A stretch of 64,000 nucleotides of DNA, from contig NC_091135.1 of assembly GCF_041381155.1 (NCBI RefSeq), forward strand, positions 3,613,620 through 3,677,619. The letters are read 5' to 3'. The translations under genes and the position numbers were made by a program. Under the pieces are notes generated by a model that saw nothing but the letters and a program-made list of their open reading frames with translations, searched no databases and was not told the DNA's origin. Positions 33,321-44,958 of the stretch are shown here, piece after piece. Positions within the stretch are counted from its first letter, which is position 1. Every line of letters starts with the position of its first letter. The DNA is from Argopecten irradians (lineage: Eukaryota; Mollusca; Bivalvia; Pectinida; Pectinidae).

Positions 33321-34905
33321 CTGGTTACCAAATTAAGAGGAAAAGAAATCTAATAGTTGGAAATTGTACAATGAAAGAATTATAAGAAATAGTAGTTTTA
33401 TAAGAGAGAGAATTTGGAAAGAGCACAGTGCTTCAGATCGCTTGCGTGAATAGGTATCTATGTATTTATAATTATGAGTAAATTTCACAGTAAAATTATT
33501 TGAAATTGCGTCAATATCATGAAAAAAATTTGGATAGCTGGGTCATTCCCGACTCCATTTTTATTCAATTAGAAACTGCTCAGGAGTTGCGCGGACCCTT
33601 AATGGAAGCTTTAAATTATTATGTTTACGTTGACTGTAAGCTCTTCAAATACAAGGATTAACAGCAGTTTAAATATTGCAGTCCCCTCTGTTGAACATGG
33701 CAATACAGAGGTATTTTAATATACGTTGAATTTAAAATGTACATTATGTTTTGAATTTAAAACAGACAACGCCTTCACTTGGGGAATAATCAATATATTC
33801 AGAAAAGTGTTCTAGTACAACATGAAATGTCGGATGATCATGCTGCCGAAATTGCTTTTAAAAGCTGTATTTGTCATCACAACGATGATGTAAAAATAGA
33901 GGTGTACTGTACACGTTTTACAGTTAACTGTTGCATGAATTTGAATGAATCGAATCACGGAAAAAATACCTGTGTGAAGTTTTCATTTTATGGAAAGTGG
34001 AAATCTAATGTACCAATCCTACTAATTGATTATTTCATATTTAAAAAGTTGGCGATGGGAAAACCCTACTGTACAATAAATAGCATTTGGGGTAAAATTA
34101 CTCCTTGCTAATGTATTTAGATGTTTGTTCTAGTTATCTAGAGCACTGAGAGAGAGTGAGTGTCTGGAAAGTCAGCTATTAGCAATCTGGTTAAAATACA
34201 GATTTAGATTTTCAATAGGCATATACACTAGGCCTACAGTAAATGTTAGATTGGTCGGTTGAATGTTCGGAAAGCAATCTGTAAATAACCATTGCCGTTG
34301 ATGCGACTCAGGACTATGAAAAAGGTTATGTAAAAAGTAAACCATTAAAAGAATTACTACCATGGACAGTATTCAGTAGATATGGTATAATCTGAAAATT
34401 CGACGCCAGTGAGTAGAAAATAACAATACGAAAAATTGACTTAAGTATCAAGCTTCGTTTTTACCTCTGTGATTTAAACTTTCAGCAAGTGCACGTTAGG
34501 ACGCCATGTTGTTTATAGCCTCGGTTTGATGTCACTATGCAAAATGTAATACTGTACACGAGAAGGTCTTATTCATGTATTGAACGAGAACTCGATTCTG
34601 ATAATTATATGAACTCAATCCAGTAATATAACAGTTGGCGATGTTCATTATGGTTTCGTTTTGTCATTTATATCCTTACTTTTATATTGTTTAAAAAATG
34701 TTCAATTTTATTATCATTGATACGGAATATTGATATTTTTAATATTAGTAACCGGACTGAAACACCATCAAAAATATATCCACTTTGACAAGAATGGATA
34801 AAAAATCCTTGACTTGGGTTACAATTTGTTTTTCCAAACATTGTAAAAGTTGACTCATGATTTGCATTGTCAATTTTCATGACGCGAGTCGCTTTACATA
34901 CTTAC
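33321..34905. other. no gene seen
   Basis: AT-rich sequence. A 110-codon open frame at 33779-34111 (+) has no family I recognise, no splice context and a composition (Cys, His, Asn, Lys scatter) compatible with chance. Nothing else is supported. Confidence 0.4.
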
Positions 34906-34910
34906 ATGTA

Positions 34911-34945
34911 CAGGGGCATAGGAAAGCGGGGGGGCAGGGGGGGGC

Positions 34946-35006
<61 letters not shown>

Positions 35007-35915
35007 ATTTTCGCCGACTGAAATTTTCTAAAAATGCTTATTTGAAAGAAAAAAGGGTCCTCCTGCATATTTTTCGTACTTCATTCTAGAAAATTTTCCG
35101 CTGCGCGGCGCATTTCTTAAAACGTTCAAGCACATAATGTCAAACCTTAAATAGTAAAAATTCAATACACACAAACTAGACTAAAAATGTCCATCAAGGG
35201 ATTCTATGTACTATTTAAAAAAAATGTCTCTTAAAAGATCAATTTGTTTATATGTCTTAGCGAGACAATTAATTCATTTTTATGTTACACAACAATGTGC
35301 CGATGGTGTGAAGCCGGTATATTCAGATCGAGTAGGGTTGCATAATGTTATGACGACACAATTATCATTTCTAAATGCAGGTAGCTTTAAATCGAAAAAT
35401 TACCATGTTAAGAACGCTTTATAATCATTAAAATTTATCGTAAAACTCATCTCAGCCATTCTAAATCGTAATTTTTTTCTCGAGGGAGACCCCCGGACCC
35501 CCCTAACACCAAATTCTCGCGCCTTTGGGCGCTCGCAAATACATCAAATTTTAAATGCATCGTAAAACTCATCTAAGCCATTCTAAATCGTAATTTTTTC
35601 CCAGGGGAGACCCCCGGTTCCCCAAAACACCAAAATCTCGCGCTTTCGGGCGATCGCAAAATTATCAAAATACATAAAACTCATCTCGGGGGTCACCCTC
35701 AGACCCCTAATAAAACACCAAAATCTCGCACCTTCGACGCTCACACGCTAATTTGGCCAATTTGCGTTTTCGTAATTTGTCTATAAATGTGTACAAGGAT
35801 TAAATTTAGTGATATATGAAAAATGTATATAAAGCATACATGGTTGGGAGTTGAATTAATCTCCTCCTGTAGGTGCGGCGGGGGGGGGGGGGGGTTACAA
35901 AATATTGAGGATCTT

Positions 35916-35948
<33 letters not shown>

Positions 35949-35975
35949 ATGACGTTTCATCTTCCTACGCCACTG
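34911..35975. mobile_element. TIR element with long G/C runs, hAT-like ends
   Basis: The left end CAGGGGCATAGGAAAG and the right end (read backwards) CAGTGGCGTAGGAAG are imperfect inverted termini of the CAGTGGCG type common in hAT-like elements. Just inside lie a C run of about 58 bases on the left, and G and C runs on the right. Two to three ~130-bp internal direct repeats contain TCTAAATCGTAATTTTTTC and GGGAGACCCCCGG. No transposase is present. The homopolymers make nearby lengths unreliable. Confidence 0.65.
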
Positions 35976-36454
35976 ATGTATGTATTTCCAGGTTAAACGG
36001 TCCAATAACGGTTTCTTAAAAAATATCACTTCGCCCGACGGCGAAACACATGTGGTGACATAGATAATATACTTACATACATCAGAGATATAAATAGTTT
36101 ATTTAAATCTCTGCATACATGTAGGTTACGCAGGCCAATCAAAAACACCATCAGAACATGATCCTATTGGGATGTTGTCAGATCCTATGAAACATTATAA
36201 AAGTGTTTATTATAAGGATCTGTATTTTAATCAGAATGATCGGTGTATTAAAATACAAAATAGAATTACAATTTAATTGTACGTTCTTTACGATTAGAGT
36301 CAGTACTCGTCGGATTATTGCCCGATGTAAAGAAATATATACATGTGCAAATGAATCTGAATCTGGGTATTCTCGATCGATGTGTTTATCAATAAAACAC
36401 AACCCCCTCATGATCACGTGGCAGAAATGCTACTGAGTGTTGATACGTATACCT

Positions 36455-37165
36455 ATGGCAAGCCAATGCAAGTTACTTTTTTATTCCGAATTTTCTGATA
36501 TCGAAAATTTTAATTCCTATACGGGGAATTCTATTTCCCGATATCGGAAATAAGATAAGTTTATTTCTGGATCAGGACTTGTGTGTGCAAGTCCTCGCAA
36601 GTCCTCTATATATACCGGACTCAGTTATACAAATTCATGACATATCATATGGGTAGAACAATTCATGTTGCCATAATTATCAATCAATTATTATATTATA
36701 ATACATGTACATTGTCAGTTTAATAAATTCAACAAGTCATTTCGGTTCTGTAGTTAAAGAATAGTTCTTGGTTTCTCCAGTATCGGTATCCAGTAAATTC
36801 TATTGCCGATATCGGAAAATGAATTTCCCATTTCGGAAATTCTATTTCTGATATAGGAAATTCCATCTCTGTTATCAGGAATTACTAAGATTGTCCGAAA
36901 TCGGGAATAGAATTCCCCATATCGGAAATAGAATTCCTGATATCAGAAATAGAATTTCCCATATCAGAATTAGAATTTCTGATATGGATAATTGTTTTCT
37001 AATTAATTCCTGATATCGAAAATAGAATTTCCGATATCGGAGTTAGAATTTCAAACAACAGAATTAGGATATCCGATCGGAAATTAAAATTAATTTCCTA
37101 TATCAGAAATTTAATTCCCATATCGGAGTTAATAGAATAAAAAATAACTTGGCTTGCCATATATA
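36455..37165. mobile_element. TIR element with internal ATATCGGAAAT palindromes
   Basis: The left end CTATGGCAAGCCAATGCAAG with TTACTTTTTTATTC is mirrored on the right by GAATAAAAAATAACTTGGC and TTGCCATATATA. The interior is dominated by degenerate copies of a ~24-bp self-complementary unit, (T)TTCCGATATCGGAAATAGAA, with variants. No coding. Confidence 0.7.
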
Positions 37166-37339
37166 CCTACATTGTGATTGCAATAGTTTTGAAATTATAT
37201 ATTGTGAGAAAAAGCCTCCAAATCGATCTTTCATTCGATCAAATTACACAGCAACGTATACGACTTGTCAGCGAGAAATGTGTTATATATAAGAATATTA
37301 CACACAATTATTTCTGAAATTAATCTTGCACAGATAGAT

Positions 37340-37490
37340 CTAGCCCATATCTAGACCGAGATACTCTGGCCCTGACACCTGCAGACTTAGACATTATGAC
37401 AGATAGCTGTCTGGTTTAGCCTGAACCAGACATCTATCTGTCATAATGTCTAAGTCTGGTGTCAGGACCAGAGTATCTCGGGCTAGCCCA
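37340..37490. repeat. foldback palindrome with ~65-bp arms
   Basis: The left arm (GAGATACTCTGGCCCTGACA, then GACTTAGACATTATGACAGA) is matched by the right arm (TCTGTCATAATGTCTAAGTC, TGTCAGGACCAGAGTATCTC), with CTGTCTGGTTTAGCCTGAACC at the loop. Near-perfect pairing points to recent origin. Confidence 0.9.
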
Positions 37491-38221
37491 TGTCAAGTCA
37501 GTAACTATATAACGGTTATGTTCATATCCCCTTGTTTTTCTTGAGATTTATATATATTTCTATTGGATCTATGGCGAATATAGATGCCAGAGCTTTGCAT
37601 CCATATACTTCATAGGTAAACAGTTTAGATATATCGTCTCAAACCCATGCTATGATAATATTGATTACTGATGGTCCCTTCATTTGGTGAAAAATCACTA
37701 TTAGGATATCTCGGATACTTCTTTAAATTGGCACGATACATAGGCTGAATCTATGTTGAAGTAATTATCTACACAAGTAATAAATAAAAAACAAAAAAGT
37801 ATAGAAACTGCTGCTTTATTTAGACAGTGTAATCTAAACAATAGATAAACAACGGAAACATAATATGATTTTTATCATACAAAATCTTACTTTCCGTGAA
37901 AAGGTTGCCAAATATCTCAGTACAAAATTTGAGATATCAACGGTCCAGTTCATTCATGGATAGCAAATTATAGGACTTGCCTCTATTGGTTTTTACGTAT
38001 ACCAATAATATAATTTTCAGATGGATCAGTTACATGTGAATTGTTGGTTATGTTCATGATTGTAATAACTGACAGTGTTATATTAGTTAAAGTGATCTAT
38101 GAACAGTCGGGCAAGGATGGCTAAAGTCGGTAAAAATGGTTTGAATGTATCCAGTATAATTTCTTATGAAATAGAAATAGAATATCTCTCGTCAAAATCT
38201 GTCTGCGTACGAAGAAATTAA

Positions 38222-38260
38222 TTAGTCAGGCATGCCTTAGGCATTGCCTGACTATAGGCA
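38222..38260. repeat. short palindrome at an element edge
   Basis: TAGTCAGGCATGCCTTAGGC with ATTGCCTGACTA forms a hairpin. AGGCATGCCTGACTA recurs at 42388-42402. The two may be dispersed copies or ends of one larger element; I cannot decide. Confidence 0.4.
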
Positions 38261-39004
38261 TAGCGACCATTTGAGAAAAATACTTTCACTGCCTTTTACT
38301 ACCTTCAGTGAAATCAATGCGCTGCTGAAGATAGTCCCTGGCTTTTCAGTGATTTCGAAGCTGTATTTTATAGTCAGCATCATTCAATGCGGAAGAAAAA
38401 TGTATGAAAATCAAAATGAAAGTTTTAGGTAGAAGTTATTTTTTCTTTGATTTGTCTTTATCAAAGATATGCCAAATATCCGTGCTTTTTCAGATAAGAA
38501 ATGGCTGATCAATTTCCCTCCCTGAAATAAAACCATATACTGGTAATTGTTTTCGCTGTTCCGCCAATGGAGCCTGTGAATAGCTTAGACAACGGCTTCA
38601 GATTAATGCGCCTCGTGTACTGTTACATTGGAGGCCAAGTGACAAACGCACATGCTTGTGTGTATTGTTTTACTTATTCCGGTGTACCTGTTTACACTGG
38701 TTCCTATCCAGTTTAACATTCCTGGAGCTTTAAGTTGCTGATAAAATTTGGTTGGTGACAAATGTCTTTTTCAGACTTTGTAGACAACATGAGGCCTAGC
38801 ACATTTTTTAGCATAAGTGTAGTAAATGTTAACAAATTTTAAAATTCTAAATGTAAAACCTGTAATGAATTTATGTTTGGTTTGATTGACATTACTTTGA
38901 ATCTTTGAATGATCAATAGATAAAATAGTTATAACACAGAAAGACGTCTATAATCATGACTCATGAGTGTGACCTATTTTTCTGAAATTGTCGCATAACA
39001 ATAA

Positions 39005-39308
39005 CAAGAGGCCCAAGGGCCTTACCGGTCACCTGAGTTCTGATGCATAAATAAAGAACAAAGTGCAAAAAAAAAAAAAATAGAAAATATCTAAGACATA
39101 AACTCCCCGCCGCCATATGAAACTAGCACACTGAAAGGTGAGAAAGCAAGGGCAAATTCATCTTGTGGCAATTTATATATTGATCCAATTATTATGGAAC
39201 CTATACACCTAAAATAAGTTGACTCCTTGTAATATTTTGACGCACGACGACGGACAACAGACGACAAGAATAGGTCAACTGAGACTTCGTCTCAGGTGAC
39301 CTAAAAAC
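39005..39308. mobile_element. mollusc interspersed repeat with GGTGACCTAAAAA tail
   Basis: Starts AAGAGGCCCAAGGGCCTTAC, CGGTCACCTGAG, contains a purine run and GACGACGGACAACAGACGAC, and ends TCTCAGGTGACCTAAAAA, whose CAGGTGACC is inverted relative to GGTCACCTGAG. It is the same style as the tail at 13025-13050. Non-coding. Confidence 0.65.
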
Positions 39309-39429
39309 GACATTCAGGAGAAACAACAAACAAAATATGGTCATTGTTAGTACATTAAATTTAAATAATACTTAATATTTAAATATTATCATAGGACCAA
39401 AGAAATTGATATCTGAGATGAGTGCGAAA

Positions 39430-40000
39430 CTTACTGATCTTGCATTTTTGAATTTTCAAAATTAGGTCAGTGTGACCTACTTTTCTACATATTGTAATAG
39501 AACAATAAGAATTGATATCTGGGATGAACAAAACACACCGAACATGAATTTGGTAAAATTAGGTCAGTGTGACCTACTTTTCTACATATTGTGATAGAAC
39601 AATAAGAATTGATATCTGGGATGACCAAAACACACCGAACATGAATTTTGTAAAATTAGGTCAGTGTGACCTACTTTTCTACATATTGTGATAGAACAAT
39701 AAGAATTGATAACTGGGATGACCAAAACACAACGAACATGAATTTTGTAAAATTAGGTCAGTGTGACCTACTTTTTTAAAAATTACCACAGGACAATGAA
39801 AATTGACATTTAGGGTGACCAATAGATGGTGAAGGGGAATTTTGCAAAATTAGGTCAGTGTGACCTAATTTTCTATATATTGTTATAGAACAATAAGAAT
39901 TGATATCTGGGATGACCAAAACATACCGAACATGAATTTTGTAAAATTAGATCAGTGTGACCTACTTTCCTAAATATTGTGAAAAACAATAAGAATTGAC
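39430..40000. repeat. ~97-bp tandem repeat with IR3 palindromes
   Basis: About six copies of a ~97-bp unit (CTACATATTGTGATAGAAC, AATAAGAATTGATATCTGGG). Each contains AGGTCAGTGTGACCT: perfect at 39464-39478, 39561-39575, 39658-39672, 39755-39769 and 39852-39866, with one mismatch at 39949-39963. AGGTCAnnnTGACCT is the consensus inverted repeat bound by estrogen-type nuclear receptors. Confidence 0.9.
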
Positions 40001-40004
40001 ATCT

Positions 40005-41350
40005 AGGATGAATCAGTAGATGATTTATTATGGATACTTCTAGTGTAGAATAAGTAGATGATTTATTATGGTCAATTTATGTGTAGAAATCAGATTTTAT
40101 GATGGATACTTCTATTGTAGAAATCAGTAGATGATTTATGATGGATACTTCTATGTGTAGAAATCAGTAGATGATTTATGATGGATACTTCTATGATGAT
40201 TATGTGTACTTCTAGTGTAGAAATCAGTAGATGATTTATGATGGATACTTCTAGTGTGTAGAAATCAGTAGATGATTTATGATGGATACTTCTAGTGTAG
40301 AAATCAGCAAGATGATTTATGATGGATACTTCTAGTGTAGAAATCAGTAGATGATTTATGATGGATACTTCTAGTGTAGAAATCAGTAGATGATTTATGA
40401 TGGATACTTCTAGTGTAGAAATCAGCAGATGATTTATGATGGATACTTCTAGTGTAGAAATCAGAGATGATTTATGATGGATACTTCTATGTAGAATCAT
40501 GGATTTATGATACTTCTAGTGTAGAAATCAGCAGATGATTTATGATGGATACTTCTGTGTAGAAATCAGAGATGATGATTATGATGGATCTTATATGTGT
40601 AGAAATCAGGATAGATGATTATGATGGATAGTGTAGAAATCAGAGATGATTTATGATGGATACTTCTAGTGTAGAAATCAGCAGATGATTTATGATGGAT
40701 ACTTCTAGTGTAGAAATCAGTAGATGATTTATGATGGATACTTCTAGTGTAGAAATAGAGATGAGTGTTTAGTGTAGAAATCAGTAGATGATTTATGATG
40801 GATCTTGTGTAGAAATCAGTAGATGATTTATGATGGATACTTCTAGTGTAGAAATCAGTAGATGATTTATGATGGATTCTTCTAGTGTAGAAATCAGTAG
40901 ATGATTTATGATGGATACTTCTAGTGTAGAAATCAGTAGATGATTTATGATGGATACTTCTAGTGTAGAAATCAGTAGATGATTTATGATGGATACTTCT
41001 AGTGTAGAAATCAGTAGATGATTTATGATGGATACTTCTAGTGTAGAAATCAGTAGATGATTTATGATGGATACTTCTAGTGTAGAAATCAGTAGATGAT
41101 TTATGATGGATTCTTAATGTGTAGAAATCAGTAGATGATTTATGATGGATACTTCTAGTGTAGAAATCAGTAGATGATTTATGTTAGTATAGAAGTTAAT
41201 AGAAGAAAGTGTTGAAATCAATCAGTAGATGATTTATGTTTGACAAATAATGCGTAGAAATCATTAGATGTTGGATACTACAAGTATTGAAGTCAGTACA
41301 TGATTTATAATAGATAATATCAGTGTTGAAATCGATAGATGATTTAAAAT
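40005..41350. repeat. 39-bp minisatellite
   Basis: About 33 copies of a 39-bp unit (GATGGATACTTCTAGTGTAG, AAATCAGTAGATGATTTAT). Copies at 40850-41090 are almost identical. The stretch 40450-40800 is ragged with indels, and both edges fade into diverged copies. Confidence 0.95.
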
Positions 41351-43355
41351 GGATACTGCATGTGTAGTAACTAGTATATCAGAGATGCATTGTTATGTTT
41401 AACATTTAATAGAATTTTACAGTTAAACAGATATGGTTTCCTTATGCAAAATAAGATTTTTGTGTTATTTTCAATTTGTAAAATTACAAGTAAAACATAT
41501 ATTAATCACTGGATAATAACTTCTGTTGAATGGCAGAAAAAATATACATTTTTAAAAATTTTCATTGTTCTCAAAAAGCTGGAACATACCCAGTTTTTGC
41601 ATCACCGCACTCTCTTGAGCTGTAGGAATTTACAGATCTTTTTTTATTTGCAATTGTTACCTCAATTTAACATAACTAGCAATGTGTTGTCAATAACATT
41701 CCAATGAACATGTAAAATAGCCTCACTGACATGATAACAAAATGTATGTTGAACTTTTTTCTTAGCTTTAATGATTTTATTTCATCGCAAGATGATTCAG
41801 CAATAACAGTGAAATCTTAAAATTCATTTTGTATTACATTATACAAATGTGTTTCATGATGATAATCTGCTTAAATGTTCCACGACAATACAGTATCTTT
41901 TTCAAATTTTGTAATAAAACTATTAGTGTAAATAATAGTGTTAATTGTTCATTAAATACTTGCATGTACATTCCATAAAGTTACCTCTATCACAACTGCA
42001 GTAAATGCTACAATATATAATGAAACATTGTGTGATTGATACAAGAAGTTAACCGTTATTGTCACAAATTTTGACCACCACATGACCTGATAAAAACAGC
42101 AATGAAAATCTCTAATTCTCCATCAGCTATTACTGTGCCTATGGGAATTCTTATTTGTAAAGGATATTAAATGAACAGTACCCCGTATTTGATATTGAAT
42201 GATATCAAAGATATTTTATTAACACTCGGCATATTGTTTTAGTATAAGATAATCAAATGTGAAAAGAACACTATTGAATAATTTTGTTGACTTGTCTGAC
42301 TACATTGATAAAAGCATGAGGAAATTAAAAGTATTACCGTAGTACATTACCTATTAATGCTACGTGTATATATGACCTATATCGCTAGGCATGCCTGACT
42401 ATGAGTACTTTCAGTACTTTGATTTTAAGTATAGGAATCCTAAAACTTCCTCCCGGCTGACTATGTCGGTGGTTACATTTCCACGCAGCCTCGCTTTCAA
42501 TGCTTCAACTTTTATTTATTTCAATGGTCAAAACTGGGAAATGTAAGCAGAACTTTACCATCGTATTAATATGTGAGAACTTTTGGAAGGCCAATGAACG
42601 CATTTAGACTGGTTTTCTTAGCCCGACTATTCACTTTAATACTTTACATGAACTTATAAATCAAAATGAATTAAACAACATTAACATGGTCTAAAAATGC
42701 AACGCTGTTTGTACCCCAAGAGTCATATATTTGCGCCTGTTATATTAAGATTTTGGACCGCTGCCCGGTTTATATGTGATCATTTTTTGAACAGTCACTT
42801 ATAAACCAGTTATAGGTAAATCCTGAGCACAGCTCGAAGTGTTAAGGCATATAAGCAATTCCAGAAGAGTTTCAAAACAAGAAATACATGTTTGTATCTT
42901 GAACAACATACACATAGACAATATTGACCATATTTAGAATTTCAAACTGAATGTATTAATTCCATCTTTGAAAATAAACTCTTTTTAATGCATCCTGCAC
43001 TGTTTTTCGATGGTAATATTCTTTTAGGACTAAATGTACACTGTCACTTCTTCTGCAGCATAGCATGTACACGAGCGTGTTCCATGTTGCACGTACATAA
43101 CATTTTTTCCACTTTCACTCTTACATTATGTAAGCTCCTACCAGCCACGTCTGTTAGAATAGGTGAGTATGCCCTTAAATCCAATTTGACATAATTTTCG
43201 TATTCACAATCTCTTTGTTGGGTTTAATCAACTCTCACATGTTGCTTAGTTGACCAACACACCAATAAATATCCTGTATCGAATTTCTTGTAATATCCTT
43301 ATATTTTTAGCACTTTCCATTTTCTTAAATTTTTATTTATTTTTTTTTAAATTTT
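41351..43355. other. no gene seen
   Basis: AT-rich sequence. A 105-codon frame at 41390-41707 (+) is rich in Phe, Leu and Ile as expected of AT-rich noise and has no motif I recognise. No RNA gene or further repeat is recognised apart from the short palindrome near 42390. Confidence 0.4.
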
Positions 43356-43938
43356 TTAAAGGGACAATTCACTCAGGCTAATTCTTTTACATAACCAAGA
43401 AGCAAAATATGGCATAAATGTATTGTTCTACATTTCTTATGAAATATATAACATAAGATATTAACAAATTCCTCGTCATTGTTTAGTACATGTATTTTAA
43501 TTGGTACCGTTGTAATTACAAATCGTTGATCGATACGATTAACCAGGTATAATATGTACGCTGTACCCATATCCGAGCCAAAGTCACGCATGTTAAACAA
43601 ATGAACTACATAACCACTGTGGAGGTGATATAATGACTTTTTAGGCAAAACAATTCACCTAATAAGGTAAACACACTTCTGTCATAGCAATTTGAGCTGT
43701 TCTAGATAAAAGTAGCATTATTCTACGAGCAATGGACTGGGTTCGGCATACAAGATATTCGACCACAATGTGTAATGGCGGACAGCGAGTGAGTTTGAAC
43801 ATTTCACACGTATTTCACCACCATGGGATTTTCTGAAATATCACAGTAAAACCGACTGATCTAATTTCCATTTGAACTGGGGGTTTTCCGATATATATAC
43901 AAATTTTAATGTTCTCGTAGAATGAATTGTCCCTTTAA
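43356..43938. mobile_element. short TIR element with perfect TTAA duplication
   Basis: TTAA (43356-43359) then AGGGACAATTCACTCA at the left; TGAATTGTCCCT then TTAA (43935-43938) at the right. Perfect 11-12-bp inverted ends and TTAA on both sides fit piggyBac-type transposition. The 575-bp interior has no transposase. Confidence 0.85.
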
Positions 43939-44958
43939 GGTATGCAAATATCTTATTCATGGTCCACTACACTGTTATATCGTTTTTTAACGTTCAATTT
44001 GTTTTAAATACTTTGTTTTGGTGAGTTTCTTTCAGGTAAAGCAAAGCTGATGTTGGTTTTATCCCATCCATTTCTCGAATATTGTTGATTCATGGCGAGA
44101 TGCGATAACATAGCTTTTGATAATACCATGTCTATTTCAATATCTCACATCGATCTTCGACATAACTTTTCTCGTTGGAAAGTACTGCGCTCCAGCTAAG
44201 ACAATAATATATCTGCTATAAGCTACAAATATTTAGTACAATCAAAACTATACATTTATAAGAAACAACCCTACGATGAAACAACAATATATATGGCGTA
44301 TTTTTTTCGCTACCAGGGTAGGTTTTCTCCGAGTTAAGTACAAATATCGAAGTAAAAAGTGTGAAATTTCACCTCTATACAAAGTGTAAGAAATGACCGC
44401 CAAATTGGTCATTTCTTAAAATTTGTGGATAAAAAAAATCTACAACCAATATAAGTCTAAGTTTTTGACATATTTTACAAATGGAAACTTGCTACTAATT
44501 GAGACAATTAGTTTTTGAAAACCACAAAAACTCTTCGACTAATGTTGAAACGAGACTTCAGCGAGACTGAAACCTCACCGGAGCAGATCAATCCGAGTTG
44601 GTCTCATTTACTATAGTTATTTTAATTATTGATACGAAATACCACTATACGTCTATTAAATACGTATCTGGTGTGTTCAAGACAATGCGTTGATTGAAGC
44701 GTTTTGACCTTTACATCAAAAATGAATAATAACAAAATTTAAAAAGGGACGAGGGGACTAGACCCACGCCCCTTTCACCCCATATCGATCTCAGAAAGAT
44801 ATAATACTAAACTTTTAACAAACAATCAAAAATCAAAATATAGGTGAATTCAGATGATATAAAAAATAATAACATAACATAATTTTAACATTCTTAACAG
44901 ACGTTTCCTTTTTACGATTTTAGCTTCTACGTGTAACGCTTTTTGATGTCAAATGTCT
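43939..44958. other. no gene seen; 3' flank of the Mab-21-like gene
   Basis: AT-rich. The 3' untranslated region of the minus-strand gene must start here, but no clear AATAAA lies close to its stop codon. Confidence 0.4.

Noticed and set aside
33779-34111. 110-codon plus-strand frame with several Cys
   Set aside because: No recognisable motif, splice context or neighbour; the length is possible by chance in this composition.
40090-40500. 136-codon repetitive frame (STLEVSIINHLLI repeats)
   Set aside because: The 39-bp unit is a multiple of three, so one frame stays open by arithmetic. No start context, signal or flanking exons, and the array is broken by indels.
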